64,000 nucleotides of DNA from UBA1426 sp050953365 (GCA_050953365.1 JBMNMN010000002.1:434001-498000), one strand, 5' to 3'. Positions 7,904 through 16,483 are shown, counted from the first letter of the stretch. The notes: generated by a model not told the origin, from the letters alone. Numbers and translations: made by a program.

Positions 7904-8827
7904 ATGAAGAGAAAAGTATTAGCATGTGTCCTTGCTTGCGCAATGCTGTTCCTGGGCATGGGGTATGCCTACTGGACGGACAGCCTGCAGGTCGACACAA
8001 AAGTATCAACGGGGGAACTTGATGTAAGATTTGTGGACTTGGCATTATTTGGTCAGTATGACGACGAATTGGGCTGGGCTATTTTTGACGGTATAGACCC
8101 AGAGTTGGCAGACAAATATTTCGACCGGGGGACAGAATGGGAGAATAAACCACTCTATAACATTATAGCAGATCCAGATGCGTTAGAAGCCTATAAAGCT
8201 CGCATCCAAGGTTATACGACAACCGGATTTGATGCCAAATTGGTTGACAAGAAAAACCTTGGCAAGGACGTTGGTGACTATGTTAGAACCACAAAGTCTT
8301 CAGACAAAATTGAAATATCTATAAAAGATATTTATCCTGGATATGCCCAGCTCTTCAGATCTGACATCGTCAATCCGGGAACGTTAGCTGCGAAGCTGAG
8401 TCAAATTAAAGCTACTTTTGCCGGTGATAATAATGCTGTAAAAAATATGATCGGTATATCATTGAAAGTGATGAGAGAAGATGGGAGGCAAGTCTTTAAT
8501 CTGTTGCCAAACGACAATTTCTTCGAAATCGGAGGAGAGAAATTTGTACGCCTTTCTGCATTGGATGACTACACAGTTGACGGCGACAATCTTCTCAGCA
8601 TCTATCCCGTTAACAAAGACATGGATGGTGATCAATGGAGAATGGATCTGATTTTAGGTGTTGCTATGGATCCTGATCCTGACGGAGTATACACCACTGG
8701 TTCTGTGGCAAATTATAAAAATAATGATGATACGAGAACACAGTTAAAGAACGCATCCTTCACACTTAAATTCGGATGGGATCAGTTCAACACTCCGGTT
8801 GCGGAATCCGAAGAGCCAGCAGTGTAA
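7904..8827 (+). CDS. TasA/camelysin-like SipW-dependent secreted protein
   Basis: This 307-residue protein has a short hydrophobic signal (about 4-21) followed by GYAYWTDSLQVDTKVSTGELDVRF, the hallmark of SipW-dependent TasA/camelysin-type proteins. The rest, with segments such as IKDIYPGYAQLFRSDIVNPGTLAAKLSQIKATF and a C-terminal ASFTLKFGWDQFN, fits the TasA-like all-beta fold in which the chain ends on an edge strand. Known relatives form matrix fibres or act as surface metalloproteases; I see no HExxH here, so a fibre subunit is more likely. AAGGAG precedes ATG 7904. A strong hairpin follows, so this may be the most heavily expressed product of the cassette. Confidence 0.8.
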   Translation: MKRKVLACVLACAMLFLGMGYAYWTDSLQVDTKVSTGELDVRFVDLALFGQYDDELGWAIFDGIDPELADKYFDRGTEWENKPLYNIIADPDALEAYKARIQGYTTTGFDAKLVDKKNLGKDVGDYVRTTKSSDKIEISIKDIYPGYAQLFRSDIVNPGTLAAKLSQIKATFAGDNNAVKNMIGISLKVMREDGRQVFNLLPNDNFFEIGGEKFVRLSALDDYTVDGDNLLSIYPVNKDMDGDQWRMDLILGVAMDPDPDGVYTTGSVANYKNNDDTRTQLKNASFTLKFGWDQFNTPVAESEEPAV

Positions 8828-8853
8828 ATATTTTTTAACAAAGACTTTCTCAG

Positions 8854-8882
8854 AGGGTGCCTTTAACTTTTAAAGGCACCCT
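8854..8882 (+). terminator. Strong hairpin after the TasA-like gene
   Basis: AGGGTGCCTTTAA at 8854-8866 pairs perfectly with TTAAAGGCACCCT at 8870-8882 over a 3-base loop. There is no long T run, so it may also act as an mRNA 3' stabiliser that lowers read-through into the next gene. Confidence 0.65.
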
Positions 8883-8926
8883 ATTACTTCCAAAAACTAT
8901 AGAAATAGAGGTAAAAGAGGTAAAAT

Positions 8927-9967
8927 ATGAAATTTACACTACATAAGAAGACAAAAAAGTTTATTTTGGTAATCCTGCTCTTTCTCCTGTTATTTGCAGG
9001 AATCAAGACATATGACACCGCAACAAAAGAAGAGACGGCTACCGAAGAAACTGTCATTTTTGAATACAGCTGTCAACCTTCTGTGGATTATAGCATAGTG
9101 ATTCATCCTAATGAATTGTATACGAGTACGGTTTTGAAGGAAGGTGGCTATTACAGTAAAAGGCTGTTGGATCATATTGGAGCAGAGTTTGCTGTAAATT
9201 TCCAGGGAAGTGACAGTGTACCTATCATTATTCAGTATCAGATTCTTGCCACGATAAACGGCTATCAGGGACAGGCGGAGAATAAAAATATCTACTGGAC
9301 AAAAAGTTTTCCTTTGATCGAGAAAAAGACCGTTGAAATAGAAGGGGACAACTGGAGCACAACTGAGCAAATTGACTTTACGTTGGACGAGTATGATGCG
9401 CTGGCTGTCAGAGCTAAAGAGATCACAGGAATGAATGTATCCAATGAAGTTATTGTTGAACTTTCAGGTACTATTACAACGGAAGTAACCAAGGAAGAGG
9501 TAATAATTCCCTTTTCAACGAATCTAAAAATTCCTTTATTAGAAGAAGTCTTCCAGGTGACTAAAAAAGTGAATGAACCCATCCAAGGTTCGGTAACGGA
9601 AACGGAAGAAATCATCCTGCCCGTTGATCGCACCAAGTTAGCTTTTTTAATTGTGTTGATGCTGTTGTGTATAGCGGCCATCCCGATCCTGTTGTTTGTC
9701 ATTAAAGAGCCGGATGAACTGACCATGCTAAGAAAAAAGAACAACGGACTTATTAAAAACTACGGCAGCCGGATGGTTGCAATGAAAGAAATACCGGACA
9801 TAGAATTCAGCCGGTATTATCAGGTTTATAGTATAAAAGATATGATCAAAATCGCCGATGAGGTGCAGAAGCCCATCCTATACGTTCCGGATGAGAACAC
9901 GGCGGTGCGAAACAATGAATTATTCATTATAAATGAAAACAGCCTATACCGCTGGAATTCTGCTTAA
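8927..9967 (+). CDS. DUF5305-like membrane-anchored protein
   Basis: This 346-residue protein has an N-terminal membrane segment (about 11-29), an extracytoplasmic region of about 200 residues rich in predicted beta-strand (FEYSCQPSVDYSIVIHPNELY, WSTTEQIDFTLDEYDAL, VIVELSGTITTEV), a second membrane segment (about 238-258) and a cytoplasmic tail of about 85 residues. The layout and the outer domain resemble DUF5305, a family often found beside S26 signal peptidases in archaea and clostridia. No catalytic motif is visible. Its place at the end of the SipW cassette suggests a scaffold or receptor for the secreted subunits. Family assignment is from memory of the pattern, not a search. Confidence 0.65.
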   Translation: MKFTLHKKTKKFILVILLFLLLFAGIKTYDTATKEETATEETVIFEYSCQPSVDYSIVIHPNELYTSTVLKEGGYYSKRLLDHIGAEFAVNFQGSDSVPIIIQYQILATINGYQGQAENKNIYWTKSFPLIEKKTVEIEGDNWSTTEQIDFTLDEYDALAVRAKEITGMNVSNEVIVELSGTITTEVTKEEVIIPFSTNLKIPLLEEVFQVTKKVNEPIQGSVTETEEIILPVDRTKLAFLIVLMLLCIAAIPILLFVIKEPDELTMLRKKNNGLIKNYGSRMVAMKEIPDIEFSRYYQVYSIKDMIKIADEVQKPILYVPDENTAVRNNELFIINENSLYRWNSA

Positions 9968-9985
9968 ACCATGTGCATCACTATT

Positions 9986-11233
9986 TTAGAGCACCGGAAG
10001 AGCTATACGGCCCGCAACGGCGCTGGCGGCTGCCACGGCCGGTGAGCTCAGATAGATTTCTACGGAAGAGGGGCCCATACGACCGAGGAAGTTTCTGTTG
10101 TTAGTTGCCACTACCCGTTCCCCTTCGCTGAGAATGCCGCCGCTCCTTCCGCAACAGAGGCCGCAGCCCGGGTGGGTGAGGATGGCTCCCGCCTTTAGCA
10201 GGGTATCTAAGATGCCGGCCTCGGAAGCCTGACGGTAAACCTCCCGGCTGGCAGGGGTGACGATGAGTTTCACATAGTCCGCTACTTTTTTTCCCGCAAG
10301 AATCCTTGCGGCGATTTCCAGATCCTCCAGTCTTCCATTGGTACAGGAACCGATAAACACTTGATCAATAGGTGTTCCTTCAAGCTCGGCAACGGGCTTT
10401 ATTTTATCAACGGAAGCGGGGCAGGCCATAACCGGCACCAGTTCTTCCCCTCTGTAATGGATTTCTTTCACATATTGCGCATCTTCATCCGCTATAATGT
10501 CTGGAATATCCGTAAGACAAACCCCGCAATACTCTGCTGTTTTCTCATCAGGAGCAAACAGGCCGGCTTTCGCTCCGGCTTCTACTGCCATGTTGGCAAT
10601 TGTCATACGAGAATCGATACTCATTGCATCGACGGCGCTTCCCGTAAACTCCAATGCCTTGTAGTTTGCGCCGTCCGCACCTAAATCGCCGATCAGGCGG
10701 AGAATTATGTCCTTTGACATGACATTGTCCGGCAGTTTTCCGTCGATGGTTACCCGAATGGTTTCCGGCACTTTTACCCAAAGCTGCCCTGTACCTAAGA
10801 TGGCGGCCATTTCCGTATATCCCACACCGGAAGAGAAAGTGCCCACGCTTCCGTAGGTGGTGGTGTGTGAGTCGGTACCGAACACAATGTCTCCGGGCTT
10901 CACATAACCGGCTTCCGGCATAAGTTGATGGCAGATGCCGTCGCCACGGTGTACATTTTTTATCCCGTATTTCTCTGCAAATGCGTCACCGATCTGAAAG
11001 TGCCGAACATCCTCCACCCGGCTGGTGGGCACAAGATGGTCGTAAATCAAAACGACTTTGTCCGGATCCCATATCTTACTAAAGCCCATTTCATGAAATT
11101 TATCGGCAACAAAAGGGACAAAAATATCGTGGATCATGACTCGGTCGACGTTTACAGTGACGATGTCATTTGCGCGGATTTGCTTTAGTCCAAGGTTGTT
11201 CATAATTATTTTTTCGATGCTCGTGTATCCCAT
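9986..11233 (-). CDS. leuC: LeuC-type aconitase superfamily hydro-lyase, large subunit (pair 2)
   Basis: This 415-residue protein is the large, [4Fe-4S]-binding subunit of a 3-isopropylmalate dehydratase/homoaconitase-type enzyme. Cluster ligands are seen in FIGSCTNGRLEDL and HPGCGLCCG. The DSHTTTYGS and GxCHQ active-site segments are present. It is the last gene of an S1-L1-S2-L2 run and pairs with the small subunit at 11326-11808. No leuA, leuB or other leucine gene is adjacent, and the partner small subunit lacks the YLRT loop expected for isopropylmalate. The substrate may instead be another malate-type acid such as dimethylmalate or homocitrate. It converges with the SipW cassette across an 18-base gap. 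Confidence 0.8.
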   Translation of the reverse strand: MGYTSIEKIIMNNLGLKQIRANDIVTVNVDRVMIHDIFVPFVADKFHEMGFSKIWDPDKVVLIYDHLVPTSRVEDVRHFQIGDAFAEKYGIKNVHRGDGICHQLMPEAGYVKPGDIVFGTDSHTTTYGSVGTFSSGVGYTEMAAILGTGQLWVKVPETIRVTIDGKLPDNVMSKDIILRLIGDLGADGANYKALEFTGSAVDAMSIDSRMTIANMAVEAGAKAGLFAPDEKTAEYCGVCLTDIPDIIADEDAQYVKEIHYRGEELVPVMACPASVDKIKPVAELEGTPIDQVFIGSCTNGRLEDLEIAARILAGKKVADYVKLIVTPASREVYRQASEAGILDTLLKAGAILTHPGCGLCCGRSGGILSEGERVVATNNRNFLGRMGPSSVEIYLSSPAVAAASAVAGRIALPVL

Positions 11234-11264
11234 TTTTTCCTTCCTCGCTATCTAAAAAGAACGA

Positions 11265-11304
11265 TTACGTATACGTGCAGATCGTTACGTATACGTGCAG
11301 ATCG
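11265..11304. repeat. Tandem 20-bp repeat containing a 10-bp palindrome
   Basis: The 20-base unit TTACGTATACGTGCAGATCG is repeated exactly at 11265-11284 and 11285-11304. Each unit contains the perfect palindrome ACGTATACGT. The block is flanked by GAACGAT and ATCGTTC, which form an outer inverted repeat. It lies between the second small-subunit gene and the second large-subunit gene on the - strand. Confidence 0.8.
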
Positions 11305-11325
11305 TTCAAACTTTTTCTCTATTTT

Positions 11326-11808
11326 TTATTTATTTCTTCTTTTCATAGCTTCCACAAGCCCGCCAGCTTCTAGTATTTCCATTAAATTTGAGGGAAGGGG
11401 AGCGAGATCGTATCTTATACCACTATGCTCAATATATTCGCCTACGGAGACGGTAATCTCTTCACCTTCGGAAACCAGATCGGGGAGCCGGTCTTGCTCT
11501 ATCAGCAAAAGGCCGTTATTAATGGCGTTGCGATAGAAGATGCGGGCAAAAGACTTGGCGATGACACAGCTCACCTGAAGGCTTTTTATGATTTCCGGAG
11601 CCTGTTCCCTTGAAGAGCCGCAACCGAAATTCTTTCCGGCTACGATTATATCACCGGGGCGTATGGATTCGGCAAGCTCAGGCCGAAGGGGTGAAAAGGC
11701 GTACTGCCTCATATCTTCTATGCTCTTCATTGCCAAATATTCAGTGGGTATGATGATATCCGTATCGATGTCGTCTCCAAGCACCCAGACTTTCCCTTTG
11801 ATTTTCAT
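11326..11808 (-). CDS. leuD: LeuD-type aconitase superfamily hydro-lyase, small subunit (pair 2)
   Basis: This 160-residue swivel-domain subunit has the family signatures DTDIIIPTEY near the start and GKNFGCGSSREQAPE in the middle. The loop that sets substrate choice in this family reads YLAM (in TEYLAMKS); methanogen isopropylmalate enzymes have YLRT and homoaconitases YLVY, so neither pattern is met. It partners with the large subunit at 9986-11233, separated from it by a 92-base gap that holds the tandem palindrome repeat. It follows the first large-subunit gene after 27 bases, so all four genes are probably transcribed together. Confidence 0.8.
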   Translation of the reverse strand: MKIKGKVWVLGDDIDTDIIIPTEYLAMKSIEDMRQYAFSPLRPELAESIRPGDIIVAGKNFGCGSSREQAPEIIKSLQVSCVIAKSFARIFYRNAINNGLLLIEQDRLPDLVSEGEEITVSVGEYIEHSGIRYDLAPLPSNLMEILEAGGLVEAMKRRNK

Positions 11809-11835
11809 TTATTCCCTCCATGATGTTAGCTTACT

Positions 11836-13092
11836 TCATGCTGTTACTTCATCCGCCCGGACAATTCTTCCGGCCAAAGCGGAAGCGGCTACTGTTGCGG
11901 CCGAAGCAAGATAAACCTTTGAATCTTTATGGCCTGCTCTGCCTTTGAAGTTTCTTGTGCCCGTTGAAATCAAAACTTCTCCTTCGCCTATAACGCCCTG
12001 ACAGCCACCCCAGCAGACGCTGCAATTGCTGTTCATGATCAGAGCGCCCGCATCAATAAAGATGTCCATGAGACCTTCCTGTAATGCCTGCAGGTAAACC
12101 GCATTGGAAGCGGGGGAGATGAGCAGCCTCACGCCCTCAGGAATCTTTTTTCCCTTGAGAATGGACGCTGCAGTGCGCAGTTCTTCGATTCTGCCGCTGT
12201 TGCAGGAACCGATGAATCCTTGGTGGATCCTGACATGGCCGACTGCATCCACGCTGACAACGTCATCTACATTATCGGGCCTTGCCACCACGGGTTCGAT
12301 TTTACCCAGGTCGTAATAATATTCTTTTTCATATACCGCATCGGGGTCGCTTTTGAAAAGATGTTTTGGTTTCCGGCCATGGGCAGCTATGTATTCCAAA
12401 GCCATTTCGTCCGGCTCAAATATCCCTGTCTTTGCTCCGGCTTCCACTGCCATGTTGGTCAACACCATGCGTTCGTTAATATTCATAGCTTTGGCGCCCT
12501 CACCGGTAAATTCCATCACCTTATAGGTTGCACCGTCGGCTCCGATATCCCCGATTATTGTTAAGATCAGATCCCTGGGATAAACGCCATCTTTAAATTT
12601 TCCGGTGAGGTGAAAACGAAGGGTAGGGGGTACCAAAACCCAGGACTTGCCCGTCACCATAGCATAGAGAAAGTCCGTGTTGCCCACACCTGTGCCGAAG
12701 GCTCCCAACGCGCCGTAGGTACAAGTATGTGAGTCTGCTCCAAAGATCAGTTCGCCCGGTCGCACATACTCCTCCATCATGATTTGGTGGCATACGCCTT
12801 TACCTTCATAAAAAGCAATTCCATGTTGCCTTGCAAAGTCTCGCATCTTTTTATGTGCGGCAGCTGTCTTGGGATTGTCCGCAGGCATGTTGTGGTCGAT
12901 GATGAATACCAATTTATCTTTGTCGGCAATCCTGGGGTTCTTTAACATGGTATTATACATGTCAATGGTCAGGTGAGTGGTGCCGTCATTGCTCATCAGT
13001 TTATCGACGTTTACCGTATGAATTTCTCCCGCAGAAACATGGTCTCGACCTGCAGCTGCGGCGATAATTTTTTCGCATATTGTCATTCCCAT
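11836..13092 (-). CDS. leuC: LeuC-type aconitase superfamily hydro-lyase, large subunit (pair 1)
   Basis: This 418-residue large subunit has DSHTCTYGA, a Q/H active-site segment GVCHQIMMEE, and cluster-binding segments FIGSCNSGRIEEL and SNCSVCWGGC. Compared with the second large subunit, the first cluster motif is SCNSGR rather than the near-universal SCTNGR, and the second is NCSVCWG rather than GCGLCCG. The two large subunits are clearly paralogues but not recent copies, so they probably act on different substrates. Its ATG overlaps the stop of the small-subunit gene by one base (TAATG), indicating coupled translation with the partner at 13092-13577. Confidence 0.8.
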   Translation of the reverse strand: MGMTICEKIIAAAAGRDHVSAGEIHTVNVDKLMSNDGTTHLTIDMYNTMLKNPRIADKDKLVFIIDHNMPADNPKTAAAHKKMRDFARQHGIAFYEGKGVCHQIMMEEYVRPGELIFGADSHTCTYGALGAFGTGVGNTDFLYAMVTGKSWVLVPPTLRFHLTGKFKDGVYPRDLILTIIGDIGADGATYKVMEFTGEGAKAMNINERMVLTNMAVEAGAKTGIFEPDEMALEYIAAHGRKPKHLFKSDPDAVYEKEYYYDLGKIEPVVARPDNVDDVVSVDAVGHVRIHQGFIGSCNSGRIEELRTAASILKGKKIPEGVRLLISPASNAVYLQALQEGLMDIFIDAGALIMNSNCSVCWGGCQGVIGEGEVLISTGTRNFKGRAGHKDSKVYLASAATVAASALAGRIVRADEVTA

Positions 13093-13577
13093 TATTCCGC
13101 TTCCTCCTTGTTGAGAAATTCTATCAGCCCGCCTGCATTCAATATTGTCTGCATGTACTCCGGAAGCTTGGTACAGCTTAATATCTTATCTCCGACTTTC
13201 AGCAATCCCTCCGACAGATCCAGTTCTACCATGTCCCCTTGCCGGATACTGTTATAGGCCTCTTTACAGATGATGGCAGGCAGCCCAATATTGATGGCAT
13301 TCCGGAAGAAGATCCTTGCAAATGAACCGGCAATGACGGCTCTAACTCCCAATTCCTTCAGCACGCGGGGCGCCTGTTCCCTTGATGAGCCGCAACCGAA
13401 ATTTTCGCCTGCGACGATGACGTCTCCTGGCCGGACCTCCTTAGCAAAATCCTTGATGAGAGGTTCAAAAGTATAGGCCTTCATTTCGTCTATAGTGGGC
13501 AGCAACAGGTATTGGGAGGGTATGATTTGATCCGTATCGACATTGTGATTAAACTTCCATACCTTAGCTTGATCCAT
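13092..13577 (-). CDS. leuD: LeuD-type aconitase superfamily hydro-lyase, small subunit (pair 1)
   Basis: This 161-residue swivel subunit has NVDTDQIIPSQY and GENFGCGSSREQAP. Its specificity loop reads YLLL (SQYLLLPT), unlike YLRT of isopropylmalate dehydratase. It is the first gene of the four-gene S1-L1-S2-L2 run. AAGGAGAA lies just upstream of the ATG. 2,3-dimethylmalate dehydratase, known from nicotinate-fermenting clostridia, is one alternative to a leucine function, but nothing adjacent supports nicotinate breakdown. Confidence 0.8.
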   Translation of the reverse strand: MDQAKVWKFNHNVDTDQIIPSQYLLLPTIDEMKAYTFEPLIKDFAKEVRPGDVIVAGENFGCGSSREQAPRVLKELGVRAVIAGSFARIFFRNAINIGLPAIICKEAYNSIRQGDMVELDLSEGLLKVGDKILSCTKLPEYMQTILNAGGLIEFLNKEEAE

Positions 13578-13668
13578 TGGTATTCTCCTTTATATTATAA
13601 ATGTTGTTCTTCACCGGTGTTCGATAGTCGGAAAGACATTTCTTTAGCGGTTTAAATGATTGAAGATG

Positions 13669-13697
13669 ATTATACACTATACATCCATACCTGGCTA
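13669..13697 (-). promoter_or_regulatory. Possible promoter of the LeuCD-type operon
   Basis: On the - strand TATAAT lies at 13674-13669 and TAGCCA at 13697-13692, spaced by 17 bases, about 95 bases before the first small-subunit start. The -35 is a 4/6 match. I see no T-box features in the leader. Confidence 0.4.
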
Positions 13698-13726
13698 GGG
13701 CAAAATCCCAAAAAAGGACATGCAGG

Positions 13727-13754
13727 TTGCACAAAAATTGGAAAGTGATATAAT
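13727..13754 (+). promoter_or_regulatory. Promoter of the thiamine pyrophosphokinase gene
   Basis: TTGCAC at 13727-13732 and TATAAT at 13749-13754 are separated by 16 bases, with a TG extended -10 (TGATATAAT). It points away from the divergent LeuCD-type promoter. Confidence 0.7.
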
Positions 13755-13845
13755 TGTCATGAGAATTAATGTGTTATGTGATCAGAAGTACAGTCGATGT
13801 TTCGGAGTTCGTGTTCCGGAACAAGTATAAACAGTGGTGAACAAA

Positions 13846-14487
13846 ATGTCTTCTCTTATCATGTCAAATGGGGAATACGGCGACCTCAGCTGGTATGATT
13901 CTCAAAAACTGAACTTTCAGCACATCCTTTGTACAGATGGGGCCGCTGCGAAAGCCAGAGAGCTGGATATCATACCGGATGCGATCATAGGCGACATGGA
14001 CTCGATTCATGCAGACGATCTTCTTTTCATGAAACAGCATGGAGTTAAGTTATATCTACATCCATCGGAAAAAGACTTTACCGATACATTCTTAGCCTTA
14101 GAGTTAGCAAAAAAGAACCAGTGGAACGATATTACCGTTTGGGGCGGCACAGGCGGCCGGCTCGATCACACCCTTGCCAACTTGTATAGTGTGGTTTCTT
14201 TTGCGCGGAACGGGATGCGTCTACTTTTTGATGCGCCGGACCTTTCCATTTATATGATCAGGGACCGACTCGTTATAAACGGCCAAATCGGAGATACGGT
14301 CTCAATTTTTCCCATGAGTGAAAGAGCCGCCAGTGTCAACTTGGCCGGTTTTAAATATCCGTTGGAAGACGCAATACTGAAACCGGAACTTCCCATAGGC
14401 ATTTCCAATGTGCTTTTGGAGAAGGAGGGTTGCATTTCCATCGAATCAGGCGTTTTAGCTGTATTCCACTATAAAAAGCCGGGATAG
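13846..14487 (+). CDS. thiN: Thiamine pyrophosphokinase
   Basis: This 213-residue enzyme transfers pyrophosphate from ATP to thiamine. The family pattern is complete: CTDGAA, PDAIIGDMDSI, SEKDFTDTFLALELA and GGTGGRLDHTLANL. The C-terminal half has the expected beta-sandwich segments (SIFPMSERA, LAGFKYPL, ISNVLLEKEGCISIESG). The start is uncertain: ATG 13846 fits the family N-terminus (SSLIMSNGEY), with GTGGTG at 13834-13839 as a weak ribosome site, and GTG 13834 is an alternative. In many Firmicutes thiN lies between rpe and the rpmB region; here rpmB is 2.5 kb downstream on the other strand, a partly conserved neighbourhood. Confidence 0.9.
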   Translation: MSSLIMSNGEYGDLSWYDSQKLNFQHILCTDGAAAKARELDIIPDAIIGDMDSIHADDLLFMKQHGVKLYLHPSEKDFTDTFLALELAKKNQWNDITVWGGTGGRLDHTLANLYSVVSFARNGMRLLFDAPDLSIYMIRDRLVINGQIGDTVSIFPMSERAASVNLAGFKYPLEDAILKPELPIGISNVLLEKEGCISIESGVLAVFHYKKPG

Positions 14488-14583
14488 ATTTGACCGATGC
14501 CCATATCCACAAAGTCATAGTTGCGCTTCTACTTTCATAATAGATATAACGAGGATGTCTTTGCCACGAGAGGGGGTTCTATC

Positions 14584-15927
14584 ATGAAGTCATTAAAGGA
14601 GATTGCAGTAAGCAAGGGCCTTGATATTGCCCTAAACTATTTGGATAAGGATATTGAAAAGAATCTGCCAAAGCTGGTGGATTGGGCAGAGAAATTTGAT
14701 GTTCAGGGCAGTGTGACGAAGCAGCTGAATGCGATAAAGAGAACAGGACTGGCGCCGGGCAGCAATTGGTATAATTACGTACTGAACATTTGGAACAATA
14801 TAGATTTGGATGTGATCAAAACATTCTTTACTAATTTCATCGTATACAGTAATATCGAAGGCAAACCGAAAAGGCTTGAAGTGGGAGAAGCTAATGACTG
14901 CAACGTGCCATGGGCTATTCTCCTGGATCCCACAGCCGCTTGCAACTTAAAGTGTACTGGCTGCTGGGCTGCCGAGTATGACGCCAAGTCCAGCATGGAC
15001 TTTGATACCCTGGACAGCATCGTGCAGCAAGGCAAAGCCATGGGAACTTATATGTACATTTTCACCGGCGGCGAGCCACTGGTTCGAAAAGCAGATGTTA
15101 TTAAACTTTGCGAAAAGCATAATGATTGCCAGTTCATGTCCTTTACAAACGGAACGCTCATCGACGAGGCATTTGCCAAGGAAATGCTACGCGTAAAGAA
15201 CTTTATTCCGGCCATCAGTATGGAAGGCTTTGAAGAAGAAACGGATGCCCGCCGCGGGAAAGGCACTTTTAAGAGGATTATGCAGAGTATGGAAATAATG
15301 AGGAAATACAGGCTTCCCTTCGGCGCCTCTTGCTGCTATACGAGGCAGAATACGGAGATCATCGCCAGCGAGGAGTTCATTGATTTTCTCATAGAGCAGG
15401 GATGTCTGTTTTTATGGCTCTTTACATATATGCCCGTCGGGGTAGATGCCGTGCCTGACTGGATGGTCACGCCGGAACAAAGAAAATACATGTATCGTCA
15501 AATAAGAAAATTCCGTCAGACAAAACCCCTCTTTACCATGGACTTCTGGAATGACGGAGAGTATGTGGACGGTTGCATCGCAGGCGGCAGATGCTATTGT
15601 CATATTAATGCCAACGGCGATATCGAGCCTTGTGCTTTTATACATTATTCCGATACAAATATCCACACAAGCACTTTGCTGGATGCATACAAGGCGCCGC
15701 TCTTTCAAGCATATAGAAAGAACCAACCTTTCAACTGCAACATGCTGAGACCTTGTCCGTTACTTGATAACCCGGATAAGCTTGTGGAAATGGTTGTAGA
15801 AAGCGGTGCATTCTCGACAGATATGAAAAATCCAGAGGATGTAATCGATTTGACCAACAAATGTCGAAAGGCTGCCGAATCTTGGGCGATAACCGCCGAT
15901 CAGCTCTGGAAAGAAGCAGGTCATTAA
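14584..15927 (+). CDS. Radical SAM protein with SPASM-like C-terminus
   Basis: This 447-residue protein has the radical SAM CxxxCxxC motif in AACNLKCTGCW (Cys120, Cys124, Cys127) and the following GGEPLVR. Later cysteines (GCIAGGRCYCHINANGDIEPC, then NCNMLRPCPLLDNP) resemble a SPASM-type auxiliary cluster region. The first 100 residues form a helical domain without a known motif. The family is common in Clostridia, but I know of no assigned reaction; peptide or sugar modification are possibilities. GAGAGGGGG precedes ATG 14584. It may form a two-gene unit with the acetyltransferase 13 bases downstream. Confidence 0.8.
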   Translation: MKSLKEIAVSKGLDIALNYLDKDIEKNLPKLVDWAEKFDVQGSVTKQLNAIKRTGLAPGSNWYNYVLNIWNNIDLDVIKTFFTNFIVYSNIEGKPKRLEVGEANDCNVPWAILLDPTAACNLKCTGCWAAEYDAKSSMDFDTLDSIVQQGKAMGTYMYIFTGGEPLVRKADVIKLCEKHNDCQFMSFTNGTLIDEAFAKEMLRVKNFIPAISMEGFEEETDARRGKGTFKRIMQSMEIMRKYRLPFGASCCYTRQNTEIIASEEFIDFLIEQGCLFLWLFTYMPVGVDAVPDWMVTPEQRKYMYRQIRKFRQTKPLFTMDFWNDGEYVDGCIAGGRCYCHINANGDIEPCAFIHYSDTNIHTSTLLDAYKAPLFQAYRKNQPFNCNMLRPCPLLDNPDKLVEMVVESGAFSTDMKNPEDVIDLTNKCRKAAESWAITADQLWKEAGH

Positions 15928-15940
15928 TTGGAGGTATTTT

Positions 15941-16483
15941 ATGGAGTCTAAAAATCTTATTATCCGAGAAACGATTTTCTCGGATTGTGCGTTCTTTGCG
16001 GAGTGGGAGAAAAAAGAATATATTCAAGAAGGCTTTACAATGTCCCGGGATCGCGACTATGAGGAAATTGTAAAAGAGTATGTTATTCGAACCCAGGAAC
16101 CGGACAAGCTTCAATTCACCATCGTCTTTCGGGAAGAGGACAAACCCATTGGCCGAATTTATATCAGTCGCATCGACACTCATGCGGATTCGTTGGATAT
16201 TACAAGGATTTATATCGGCGAGGAAGCCTATCTGGGCAAGGGCCTGGGCGAGGAGGCTATGCTTCTCATTTTGGAACACTGCTTTATTCAGCTCCACATG
16301 GAACGTGTTACGCTGGATCATCTGCCTACGAATGAAAGGGCTGCTTCTTTATATAAGAAACTGGGATTTCAGTACGAAGGTGTTATGCGCAACGCAGGCA
16401 AAAAGAACGGCCGTTATGTGGACCTACACCTGATGTCCATGCTCAGATCGGAATACTTTGAAAAATGCAGGCGGCTTTTGTAA
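15941..16483 (+). CDS. GNAT-family N-acetyltransferase (RimJ/RimL-like)
   Basis: This 180-residue acetyltransferase has the RimJ/RimL-like arrangement: an N-terminal IIRET, a central strand PIGRIYISRID, the acetyl-CoA loop region YLGKGLGEEAM, and NERAASLYKKLGFQYEGVMRNAGKKNGRYVDLHLMSML. The N-R-A-x-x-x-Y-x-x-x-G-F segment is typical of the group that acetylates protein N-termini, aminoglycosides or small amines. Substrate is unknown. GGAGG precedes ATG 15941, 13 bases after the radical SAM gene. A good terminator follows. Confidence 0.85.
   Translation: MESKNLIIRETIFSDCAFFAEWEKKEYIQEGFTMSRDRDYEEIVKEYVIRTQEPDKLQFTIVFREEDKPIGRIYISRIDTHADSLDITRIYIGEEAYLGKGLGEEAMLLILEHCFIQLHMERVTLDHLPTNERAASLYKKLGFQYEGVMRNAGKKNGRYVDLHLMSMLRSEYFEKCRRLL

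Noticed and set aside
13578..13833. T-box or leucine-responsive leader before the LeuCD-type operon
   Set aside because: No T-box sequence, specifier stem or antiterminator could be found on the - strand; only a weak promoter is visible.
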